DNA from: Cryptomeria japonica
Taxonomy: Eukaryota; Streptophyta; Pinopsida; Cupressales; Cupressaceae
DNA: 64,000 nucleotides
Direction: 5' to 3'
Assembly: GCF_030272615.1 (NCBI RefSeq)
Contig: NC_081415.1
Span: forward strand, 235,535,803 to 235,599,802
Below, piece by piece: positions 46,869 to 57,310 of the stretch (positions are counted from its first letter, which is position 1; every line of letters starts with the position of its first letter). Below the pieces are notes generated by a model. It ran no database searches, was not told the origin of the DNA, and was given only the letters and a program-made list of their open reading frames with translations. Position numbers and translations under genes: made by a program.

Positions 46869-48490
46869 GGGCTTCGACGGTAAAACCCTAAATCTGTTTA
46901 GTTTGGAAGCTTCCACATTGCTTGAACACGCGTCGCGTGGACTTGCATTATTGGAGACGTTAGAGGCTTCTTCTAGAAGTCTCCAACAAACACACTACAC
47001 GTATTTAAAATTGTTCGCCTACTTGTCGGCAGGAGCTCTACTCGAAGCTTTACCCAAATCTAACGGTATATTGTGAAAAAAAATAAGAGTTGTTTTCTAG
47101 TCTCTTTGCTTGCATGTAACATTAATTGTATGCACTCTCTTTAGCAGACAAATACCGCGGCTTATGCACCTTGTATCGTTGCCCCTGCCTTAGATTACGT
47201 CTGGTTTTGCTTTAATTTTAAATTTAGTATCACCTTATCGTCCAATAAAAGATTTGATTCTATGTTCGAAAACGAGTGAACAAAAGCATATAAGGTAATA
47301 ATTGGCGTGTGATAATCCCAATTATTATTTTTATCAATTTGAAGATTCTGTACAGAGCATACTTTTTGAAGTCACAAATTGGAAGTGTAAAACAGAGTCT
47401 CATCAACTAAAGTAATTATCAGCATTTTACATGTCGCACAATGCATTTAAAACATGTTCCTCGTCTATGTTGGCTAATATTAACTTTTGTAGGGAATATG
47501 ATTGGTGGGCAATGGTGGTGTACCTGTAGATCATACCACTGAAATGAGTAGGTGAAGCCACGCGGGGGGATTATTTGGGCGTTGGTATGAGTGAGATCCA
47601 GGTGTATTTGTATTTGTTCCATGATGGCCATGGCCCCCATAATCGAACATGTCCGAGTTCTTGTTTGACGGTTTCGTGTCATTGGCCTCGTCCTCTTTAT
47701 TATGTTTACCATCTCATCCAGTATCGTCCCAGTAAACAGAGCTTCTCCCGGTCACAGTACTGTTGTTCTCGATGCCGAGTAATTTGCTTAGTTGGAGTGT
47801 CATGGAGGGGGGCTTTCTAAAAAAAATAGAATTCGAACTGTTAAAGAATTTTTAGGAATATTTTAAAAAATTTATATCATAAATTTTGTAGTGCAGGTCA
47901 ATTTAGAATTTATAGTTTTGATATACAAGGAAACTGGTGGTCTTATGGATACAGTACAAAGTCTTTTACATGACCTCTTCTTCTTTAAACATAGAAACAT
48001 AGGGAACCTACAATGTGGATGAGGGTCCATTGCATATATCTGAAAGGTTTTGAGGGGACTCGTCTTGTAAAGAGCTATGTTCTCGATCACTAGGCTAAAC
48101 TATTGATTCCTTTCAATTGAAAAAAAAATGCAAGTGCGTGCCTACATAGACATTCACTCCAGCACAACACTAATGTCAAATGCCCTTTGCTTATATATAT
48201 ATATATGGTCGGTAATAAGTTCTTGAATTTATTAATATTTCAAAACAAAATGTACACCATTCTGTAGATCACCATCCAAAAATCTACCAAAAAACCCCTT
48301 CCAAAACATGAATAGAAAAAACCCCCGAATTGCCTATTTACTATTGTATACTATAAACATGCATCACAAAAACAGTTTCATGAGCAGTCTATCAGCCCGA
48401 CATAGATCAAAATTTACATACATGTTTTTTTGTATTTTAAAAAATTGAAAATGAAAGATTGTAAACATCGGCTAATGCAAACTAAATTCA
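46869..48490. other. Intergenic, no gene recognised
   Basis: No frame with family features is seen. A short (AT)n run lies near 48195-48208. Confidence 0.5.
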
Positions 48491-49086
48491 TTAACAAGCA
48501 TTGTCATGTTCTTCATTGAACCTAGCAAGAATTTGCACTGCCTCCTCTGTGCGAGCCCTCGGTCGCAATTCTCGTCTCACTTCCACCCTGGTGATTTCAT
48601 GTGTTGGGCGAAGGGCTTCTTCCACCCACATTAGCCCTGCAAAAGTTTTGAAAGCCTCCCAACCTCTCCACACTGAAGCTCTACATCTTGCCTTCGTATC
48701 ATCCTCTGGCCCGCAAACGAATGGAACGGGGTTCACATGTTCAATTGATCCTTTTGATATGTCTATGCCCACTCCCGAGACAACCCACTAAAAAATGGAG
48801 TCCAAATCCCAAGGTAATCCTCTGCAATTAAATCATTCAACACGTTTTTCAACGTGGTCATTGTATCTTCAAATTCAAGTCCCCAGGTAGCAATAAGTGA
48901 GTAAATGTCCATATTAGTCTTGTATCTATGACTAATATGGACAATATCTTCACCCAACACAAGCTTCACTACCTCTGACAATCTTTCATCCTTGTGATGA
49001 AAGAGGCCTTGAATACGCTCGTTCGTCACCTTCCCCACAAATGGCACAAGTTTCTTTTCTATTTTGAAAGTGAAGCATGCCTCCAT
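48491..49086 (-). pseudogene. Unrecognised frame with one frameshift, near an RNase H fragment
   Basis: Minus frame 49086-48763 (MEACFTFKIEKKLVPFVGKV ... LGIWTPFFSGLSREWA) and the shifted frame 48772-48491 (VGIDISKGSIEHVNPVPFVC ... RFNEEHDNAC) read as one protein of about 200 residues. The frameshift lies near 48770. Codon use looks protein-like. I do not recognise the family. It lies about 100 bases downstream of the RNase H-containing frame on the same strand, so both may be parts of one decayed retroelement or gene. Confidence 0.5.
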
Positions 49087-49190
49087 AATTATCAGCTACA
49101 GGGCCATCACCTTAAAACCCCAATCCCTGCTCTCTGCAAATTCATACAGTGGTTTCAAGAAGGAGTGAAAATGAGAATATAAGGCAAACA

Positions 49191-49884
49191 TCACTCAATG
49201 TTGCTATTAATGCATAAGGAACTTCGCCCAAGCTCCACATCCAACATCGTCGCCAATGTCAGACTCATAAATGCATATCCATCACAACTCTGTCTAAGTA
49301 TAATTTCTATTGTGCCTGCACGATTCAACAATAACTTCTCTTCTGAATCGTGCCAACTACCTTGTCCCTCATCCAATGCATCCTCCATCCGCCCTTTTCG
49401 AAGTTGCCAATTCCATAATGTCTATGCCCATGTCATCCTCCAATAGATTGTGAAGATCTTCTAATTGGAAATCTTGTACTTCGTCAAACGTGCAAGCCCA
49501 GTTTGATAAAGTATCGACTTCTCTATTTCCCTCCCTCTCCACACGAGTGACTTTAAAGTCATTAATATACTTCAAATCATTTTTTATCTTTTGAATAAAC
49601 TTATTTAGCATCCAAGTCGAAGTATCTCCTCTGATTATAACATTGATAATGAGCAATGAGTCACCCTCCAAATGTAGTTTTTTAAAGCCACATTTTAAAC
49701 CCCACTCAACCATCAAGAGTGTTGCTTGCACCTTAGCTGCATTGTTCATTCCTCTCTCCAATCGTTTAGCACCCCAAGCTACAATATTGCCTTGCCAATA
49801 CCGGAACACCACCCCTACACTAGAGTTTCCCGGATTTCCTTTTGACGCCCCATCAAAATTAGCAAATGAAACTGTAAAGTGCAT
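49191..49884 (-). pseudogene. Plant-type RNase H domain (RVT_3-like), probably inactive
   Basis: Frame 49884-49369 encodes an RNase H-like fold. NFDGASKGNPGNSSVGVVFR carries the first catalytic Asp, NNAAKVQATLLMVEWGL stands where the catalytic Glu is normally in an AE..AL motif, LHLEGDSLLIINVI carries the second Asp, and REGNREVDTLSNWA carries the last Asp. Here the Glu position reads Lys, so cleavage of RNA in RNA-DNA hybrids is probably lost. A shifted frame 49388-49191 continues downstream (SWHDSEEKLLLNRAGTIEII) without known similarity. Such domains are frequent in plants as remnants of L1-type non-LTR retrotransposons and as stand-alone genes. No reverse transcriptase is seen upstream. 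Confidence 0.72.
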
Positions 49885-50878
49885 ACAAAGAAATCATCAA
49901 TAGACAAAGCATAATGCAGCTACGAAGGAGCTAAACCATCATTAGACATCCAATATGGTTGTTAATATTATTTACAGTGACTATATTGAAAGAAATGTTG
50001 GTTTATTGAAAATAGTATAATTTCAATTGAAAGATTTATAGCATTTAATGTTGACTGCAGAGGGAATTTAGTTATTCTATGTGTACCAACCTGAATGTGT
50101 GCCCTTGAATAAGGAATGTGTAGAGGGTATTTGCAGAGCTCAGGAATATGCAATGAATTGGATTGTAATGAAAGTGACACGGAAAATTTTGTCTTATAAT
50201 ATAATTCGAATGTGCAATGTATTCGATTGTGGTAGCTAGCTATTTTCAAATTTGAATTTTTGTGGGAAATAGTCGGTCATGTCATATTAAATATGCAGTC
50301 CTCCATTGCTTTGAATTGTTCAGTTTTCTTCTATGCTTGAATGAAACTTGGTTTTTTTTAATTTGATTTTATGCAAATTCTTGGTTACTCGGGAGCCTTA
50401 CACCAGTTGTTGCAAATGCAAGTACCAAATGCAGATCCATTTAATGCATGAAGTCATGAAGTGATATTTGGAAGAATGTACATTTGAGTGTCTAAGAAGT
50501 CTAAAGTTGATTGTTTTTATGTCATGTAATGCACCAATAGTTGTGCATATGTAATTGTAATTGGAGTACATTTGTACTTTTTAGCCACTTGTATAAAGTG
50601 GCAAATGTAAACATTAAATTTTTTTTAGAATAACAATGTTTATTATTTGTGCAAGTTGTTTTGTATTAAAATAGGAAATGTACCAATAGTTGTTTGTTTT
50701 TTTTACTTTTTTGTTGTCAACTACTAATTCATTTGTGAACATGTATTGGTGTTAAAATAAACATTTACTAGTATTTTTATATTTATGTACTGACAATTAT
50801 TGTTTTTATGTTTTGGGGGGGTCAACATGGCAATAAGGTGACGGTTATTGGAACTATGTTATCTATTGGTACTCTTCC
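49885..50878. other. Intergenic, no gene recognised
   Basis: This is AT-rich DNA ending at the inner boundary of inverted-duplication arm 2. No supported frame is seen. Confidence 0.5.
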
Positions 50879-51506
50879 CCTAATAAGCATTGTTTCTTTA
50901 GGTAAAATGTACCACTATTTTTTTAGTATTATAGTGAAATGTCCACTTTGAAGGTATACACCTCCCTAATGACAAGAAGTGGTAAGAAGTTGTATTCATG
51001 TAAGACATAATTTTCCTATCTTATAAAGTAAACATTCTTTGAGCCAAAAGTCTTTTATCATTTTTTACACTAATTTAAGATTGAAAATCTTGTCAAAATA
51101 TTCATCATTAGAATATATCTTAATATTTAATTTTCTTTTGTGAAAGGATTTAATTGAATAATCGTAGTCTTAATTAAAATAGTTTAGAAATAGATGGTTT
51201 GTATAGCATTTCATCATGTTTACTAATATATTGTACTCGTTCCTAATTTGTAAGATTTTTCTCTTCTATTTGTATATTTGTTATAACTGTTATTCTTTAA
51301 AACATTACAAATAATAATGATGCTTAGGATTGTCAGTTCAAATCTCAAAACATTGTTCAATTTAAAAAAAAAGTTTAGGATTGTCAATAACTGTTTTGAA
51401 GACTTGTCATTTATATTAATATAAATAAAGAATAATTAAAAGATAAATGAATAAAGAATTGTGACAGCTATACTCGAAGTACTCAACAACTTGTGCGAAG
51501 AAGTGT

Positions 51507-52520
51507 TTACACTAAGGTCTTGCAAGAGCGTGAGGTGGGGTCCCACATTGCTGGGAGAAGGAACGTGCGGCCGTTGACCCCATAGGCGTTGTAACTGGCA
51601 CCTGTCGTCTCGTCGACCAGCAGTTGCCCAGCGTAACCGGGATAAGCCCCGCTTCCATACATGCCCGGACACGCCGAGACTGCCTCCAACGGAGCAGCGG
51701 CGTCTCCCTGAAAGTATCCTGACTTAAACGGATTCGTCACTGCTCCCGCAATCGTCGCCGCAATGTTGATGATCACACCGTCAATGCCCACATCACCATT
51801 GGGGGGCAGCAGAGGAGGGCTCTGCGGGCCATAGATTGGCTGATGAAATGGCCATGCGCACTGCCCCGGGCACTGCGTTGCCGAGTTCCCAACCCACGCA
51901 TACGCGTATTCAATGTCTGCTATGTCGCTTCCATGGAATCCGCACGAGCTACTGCAGAAGTTCTCCACCATAACATCCTCAGATGTAAGCACCAAATACA
52001 ACTCCACCTCGCCATTGCTTTTCTTCTTCTCAGGCGGAGGCAGAGCTCCGTACTGGATAGCACTCTTCACCAGGACGGCAATGTCACTTCTTTTCAAGGA
52101 CTTTCCGAGAGAATGAGCTTCGTCCAGCTTCTGCTTCCCCAGCCTTCGGATCAAAGGCTGACCTTGGTTAATCTGGGAAGGGGCAGAGCCTCTGTAGGCC
52201 TCTATTGTTTTCCACCAGGTGAAAACAGAGGGAGAGCCCTGCTTGCCGCTTTCCATTCCCAATGACTGCACGAAATCGGCCACAATGGCGCGCTGCGCGG
52301 AAGTGAAATTGCCGTACCAGATGAGATGGAGATTGAGAATGGGCGTTGTGGTAAGCAGAGACCCGTTGTGGTATTGCAGAACAAGAGGCTCCTCTTCTAC
52401 CAGAGCAAAAAGCTTTCTCCAGTGAAAAAGGGGCCGAGCGGCAGAATCCACTGTGGACAATGCCGCCATACATATTAACAGAAAGTGAATGACAATCTTC
52501 TCAGAACCTAAAACAGCCAT
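51507..52520 (-). CDS. EXL: EXORDIUM-like (PHI-1 family) secreted protein, copy 2
   Basis: This intact, intron-less 337-residue gene is 325/337 identical to copy 1. The differences I count are I23T, S38F, D42E, P54S, S73T, T106I, T124I, Y136H, S157Y, S235P, H313Y and S337V (copy 1 to copy 2). The signal peptide, the N71 glycosylation sequon (NFS to NFT keeps it), all cysteines and all family blocks are retained, so it should be a functional secreted protein. Promoter and 3' flanks are duplicated with the gene, so expression may start similar to copy 1. The nearest transposon insertion in copy 1 ends 2.3 kb upstream of its ATG and is absent here. It lies on the minus strand, tail-to-tail with copy 1 across the spacer. 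Confidence 0.97.
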   Translation of the reverse strand: MAVLGSEKIVIHFLLICMAALSTVDSAARPLFHWRKLFALVEEEPLVLQYHNGSLLTTTPILNLHLIWYGNFTSAQRAIVADFVQSLGMESGKQGSPSVFTWWKTIEAYRGSAPSQINQGQPLIRRLGKQKLDEAHSLGKSLKRSDIAVLVKSAIQYGALPPPEKKKSNGEVELYLVLTSEDVMVENFCSSSCGFHGSDIADIEYAYAWVGNSATQCPGQCAWPFHQPIYGPQSPPLLPPNGDVGIDGVIINIAATIAGAVTNPFKSGYFQGDAAAPLEAVSACPGMYGSGAYPGYAGQLLVDETTGASYNAYGVNGRTFLLPAMWDPTSRSCKTLV

Positions 52521-52617
52521 TTTTAGCGGGATTTATTTGCAGTGGAAGAAAGATTTGAAAGATTCAATTTATGATGAAGTGTGGAAGGGTGGTGTGGGAA
52601 CAAGAAGGAGGATGGGG

Positions 52618-52625
52618 TTTAAATA
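52618..52625 (-). promoter_or_regulatory. TATA box of EXORDIUM-like gene 2
   Basis: The minus strand reads TATTTAAA about 98 bases before the ATG at 52520, conserved with gene 1. Confidence 0.7.
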
Positions 52626-54525
52626 GGCAGAGACGGCGAAGTCACAGCTGGACGAAAACGTTTTGAGAAGGGAGGTTATACCGCTGGCAATCACAAACCG
52701 ATTACGACTGCAAATTGCAATGGTGGCTTCCTAGCAAATTCCTCTTGTGGCGGTCTCATCTAAAAGACAGCTCTGTTTTATCTGGATGCCATGCACCGAG
52801 CGTGCATTATGTTATTTAATTATTTCGTCGGAGGGGTGCGGCTTCGAGGGAGGAAACATAGCTGTCAATGCTTTGCTGGTGGGAAGTTTACTGTAGTTGA
52901 CAAGGAAGCAATTTTGTCAGTTTGGGTTTTTAATTAAGATAATGTTCCTGAAAACATATTGTTTTAGTCAAATTCAAAGCATGTCACATTACGTTTGAAA
53001 GGCAGTTGCAGTTTCTTTCGCCGCAAGAAAGCGAATACGTGAATTGCAAGGGACAACCTGTAAAAGGCACGAACGATTCGCTGTGCTTTTTTTTACATTC
53101 AGAGTTGTTTTGGCAGCCAAAACAACATAGGGGAAGTGTATTAGTTATTTACATTTAGTGTATTGTTACTAGCGATCAAATGTAGTATTATAAGTAATTG
53201 TTGCTATACACATGTACACTTTCATGCAAATATGTACTACATTGGAAATTCTATAGGTGTGTGACCCGTTGGCTTAGGAAATAGCCTCTAGAATTAAGTT
53301 TTTCTTATGATTTGCAACAATCTTTTTTTATTAGGAAAAAGGAGGAGATTTTGGAATTTGAATATATTTTAAAGTGATTTGTTGAAATAGATGATATTTT
53401 ATAGTAAAAATATTACTATATTCAAATTACTATGATTTATTTATGTAATGAAGGGTATATGTTTACACAATCATTTGTTAACAAATAAATCAGTACTCTT
53501 TAAGCCAACAAACAAAGGCTATTGTGAAAATGAAGAAAGTTAGAAGAGTTTATTGCACAAACACATATGTGGCACAAAATAGCAATTTTCATTCATATAT
53601 TCAATGAATAAATTACATAAGTGGTTATCTAATGTTCAACAATTACAAACATCACCTCAAAGTCTTGAGTCTACAATAATAATTTTTTCTCCAACATTTA
53701 TCCCATTTTCAAAAAAAGATAATATGACTAGAAACGTTTTGATAATTATCATATTTCTCACTAATGAAATGACACTAAGAATTAAAAAAATCCTTGCATG
53801 CTAAGAAGTTGTATAGTTGGGAATAGTGGAGTACTAATGATTTGCATAGTGTTTAGCCTACAACCTTTTGAATATGGAAAGATCACAATGATTAGATTGA
53901 AAACTACCAATGAATCTAGTGACATTCATTTATGTACCTTCTTTTAATATACACCAATAGTGCAACATGAGATAATATAAGTTGTATCATCTGTCTGAAG
54001 TAGCATTGGGCTAGATCATGTGGTGCTAAAGTTATATTAGCCATGATCTCTCTATAGGGCTTGCTAAATTGTTGACCTATAAGACATCAACCAATGATGG
54101 AACATTACAAGGTTGTTAAACTAAAAACCCTTATAAGTTGTGTGGGTAATTGTTCTTTAAGGAGTAATCAATGGCTTGCACTTGTTCTAAAAAAGAGTGG
54201 ATTTATATTATAACATGGGCCCATCACTACCATCTCAGCATCAAAAGAAACAATAGCGTAATATAACAATTACCCCAGACTAACCATTTTGAAAACTTGT
54301 GAGTTAGATCCATGTATCAATTCTAGTGGCATTTATCTTATTATGTCTATGCTTCTTGGAAGAGAAGTAGAAGTTTCCATCAATGCTAACTTACACTGAT
54401 AAACCAATGGTGTATTGTTAAGAAGTTGTCAAATTGGCAATTCTTTTGTGTTGTGAGATTGTGCCACATAGTAAGTTCCTATCATAAGATTAATGGTTAC
54501 AAAGATATCATTATTATATTTTGTA

Positions 54526-54529
54526 TCTT
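54526..54529 (-). other. Empty target site of the 11.9 kb TIR transposon
   Basis: The plus strand reads TTTTGTATCTTGAACTATTT, which in reverse complement is AAATAGTTC-AAGA-TACAAAA. Arm 1 has the same left half up to AAGA (9810) and the same right half from AAGA (21707). The single AAGA here is the unduplicated target. Confidence 0.93.
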
Positions 54530-56039
54530 GAACTATTTGAATTAATGAGCCCCATTTTATGCCAACCTAGCTTAAAGCATTTAATTGTACAATATTTTAA
54601 AATTTATTGTATAGATGATTTTTTAAATATGCACCATCCGTTAATCTTTACCTCCCATCAACAACCATGAAAATGATTAGCACCAAAATATTGAAACAAT
54701 AATTATGTGAATATAAAAGTTGAGAAATCCAAACCTTGAAGACATTATACCAAATGAGAAAAAGAAAATATTTGAATATTTGAAGATGGGAAAAAAAGGT
54801 GGATGAATGTGTTGATTTCTCAAGTACTTTGATAATACATTCCCACCCAAAGGGAAACATTAACCAAGATTTAGTATTATGGCAACCTTAGAGGGTATTT
54901 TTTTTCATAAAAAAGAATCTAGACACCCATTTGGGTCTTATAGTCAATTCAAAATTTCAAAAAAATCAATAGAGAAGAAAACTTACATCATCTCAATGAT
55001 AGTTTGCAAAAGTGTCCACTCAACATTTATAGGATCTATCCTTCATCTTCAAGGCTTTGAAAGAATTATTGAAATCAATGGTATCTTTATAGGATATGCT
55101 CATCAACTTCTCCACCATACCTCTAATTGGAATTCCTATTGAGACAATGGGTAGAGAATTGACTCTACTCTATTATTCTATATGCTTATCCCCAATGTTA
55201 AAAAATGCATAGTCTATCTATTTGTCATCGATAATTACTTTCAATTCTTTAGATTATAAAACATTTTTATTATAGTGAAATGGGAAATGGATTCGTTGTT
55301 GGACCAAAGAGATAATGTGTCCCCTCATTTACCTCACAACCTACAATGAAGTGTCCAAAAATATTTTGTACTTTAGAGAAAATTTATTTCAACTTAATAA
55401 CTCATTAAATTTCATAACAATAACTCTTATATTGTCCATCCCTACAAAAAGAAAAACCTCATCTATATTGAGTTGTATAGTTTCTCAATTAAGGCATGAT
55501 ATTAGGAGGCTTTAAGAGAGAGTGATAATAAAGTTTGGTCTATATCTTAGTTTTAAACTGTGAATTTAAGTCTTGAGTAGAGGAATACATTTTAAATATG
55601 ATTAAAAAATGTCTATATTTTCTACTATTCTGGCCTAGTAGGAAACATAAATCTTTTTAACCATTGTGATAACCTCAAGTGCATGATAGAATGTGGATGA
55701 GTGTGGCTACTCTCCTCAAGGAAGAGCTAATTATTATGGGTTCACACTCCTTTTGTTGCAAGTGATATGAATTGAGTGTGTATAATGAACTAAGCAAATG
55801 ATGACTAAATTGAACAAACTTAACAAAATGTAGATGATATAAAATAGATGAAAAAAACAAGAAGAAGATCCGAGAAGGTTATACAGAAAAGAACATAATT
55901 TTAGAATTTGGAGAAGATTGGGCAATATGATAGCACAGAGCATTAGTGTCCAAGTGTTTTGAAATATAGAATCATGAACTAGAATAGAATGAGTAGAGGT
56001 CTAAACACTTGTCACTAAAATTAAGGTAGAAAGGTAGGA

Positions 56040-56044
56040 CAATA
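56040..56044 (-). other. Empty target site of the 4.77 kb element
   Basis: Reverse complement reads CATTATTGTCCTACC with a single TATTG. Arm 1 has TATTG on both sides of the insertion (3522 and 8297). Confidence 0.92.
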
Positions 56045-56635
56045 ATGTTAGGTGCCAGTGTATTTAGGTTTTAGATAATCTATTAGGTTTTATGATCTTT
56101 GTTACAACCCACTCTCTGCTCCTATAACTCTTTAAATTATCAAAATCATCTAGTTCTATGCATGTACATATGAAAGAGGGGAAACATTTATGTTGTATAG
56201 GGGCTTGCCTCAGTCAAGCATCATGTTGGTGTTCTCATCTCCACAACAACAACAATGATGATAATGATAAAGAGTGTGTACTCTCATAGGAGCAGCGAAA
56301 AAATAAATAACATAAATGTTGTGATGATAAAGTTACCTTAGATGTGGAACCCTTTCTTAGATCCCACACAAGCGGATGATGTAGTGCTCTTTGAAGTCCC
56401 ACAAGTGTTAAAGTGCATACCATAAAAATGACAATAACTAAAAAACATCAACAATACCTAACTGTAGCTTCACTGTAATAATATTTCCAAATTCTAGTGG
56501 GCTTGAGTGTTTCTCATAAATAGATTATGTGTTTAGACAAACTCCCCCTTAGAAGGTATATCTTCAAAGTAGAGAAAGAGGGTTATTTAAATGTATTCTT
56601 CTAAACATCAATCAAATTCTGAAATCTACCTCCTC

Positions 56636-56676
56636 TATTGTTTCCTTGTCTTTCATTAGAGGACAAGGAAACAATA
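56636..56676. repeat. Perfect 15 bp inverted repeat (hairpin) at the outer edge of arm 2
   Basis: TATTGTTTCCTTGTC (56636-56650) and its exact inverse complement (56662-56676) flank an 11-base loop. It lies between the end of arm homology (about 56614) and the left end of the second TIR element (56684). Confidence 0.9.
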
Positions 56677-56704
56677 CATTAGATGGTAAGTGCACAAAGA
56701 TGGT

Positions 56705-56935
56705 TATATTATATATTATATATTATATAATGCATATTATATAACATATTTTTATATTATATAATATGTATTATATAATATATTATATATTATATAATAC
56801 GTATTATATAATATATTATATATTATATAATACGTATTATATAATATATTATTATATTATATTATATATTATATATTATATATTATATAATATATTATCA
56901 TATTATATAATATAATATTATTTTAAAATAATTTA
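56705..56935. repeat. AT-only satellite-like tract
   Basis: Irregular repeats of TATATTATATAATACGTATT-like units form the whole stretch, directly inside the left terminus of the second element. It is self-complementary and could fold into many hairpins. Confidence 0.85.
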
Positions 56936-56943
56936 ACTATAAA

Positions 56944-57099
56944 AATCCGATATCTGATAAAATCGAATATCGGATTTTATCGGATATTCGATTTTCTGAG
57001 ACAATATAAGTGAACTGTGACAGCCCGTGAATTATTTTTCACCCACGGGCTGCGCGATTTTTTAAAATCTGATATCCGGTTGGACCCGATATTCGATTT
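56944..57099. promoter_or_regulatory. Subterminal palindromes of the second element
   Basis: Related 15-16 bp sites lie at 56944-56958, 56961-56976, 56979-56993, 57065-57080 and 57084-57099, all variants of AATCCGATATCGGATT. Between them CAGCCCGTG (57021) and CACGGGCTG (57044-57052) form a separate hairpin. Their position matches that of the AACCCGTACGGGTT sites of the complete element, but the sequence differs. Confidence 0.7.
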
Positions 57100-57310
57100 T
57101 TTGGTCCAAATTTACAAAAAAATCCATTAAAAAGTAGGGTTTTTATTGTTTTTCATCATTTTCATTCAAATTTTTGTATTTTTTTTAATGTTGATTTGTT
57201 TTTCATTCAAAATATGTTTTTTTCATGAAAACTAGGTTTTTATAAATCAAATACAAAATTGTTCAAATTTGTTAACTAAATTCAATTTTTTACATTCAAT
57301 TAGGTTAAAA

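Larger units (their letters stand above)
50879..56614 (-). repeat. Arm 2 of the large inverted duplication
   Basis: This is the reverse-orientation partner of 2953-25662. It is compact (5.7 kb) because it lacks both the 4.77 kb and the 11.9 kb insertions found in arm 1, and it has one copy of the 319 bp unit doubled there. It therefore preserves the pre-insertion layout: outer flank, upstream DNA, EXORDIUM-like gene, 3' flank. Confidence 0.92.
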
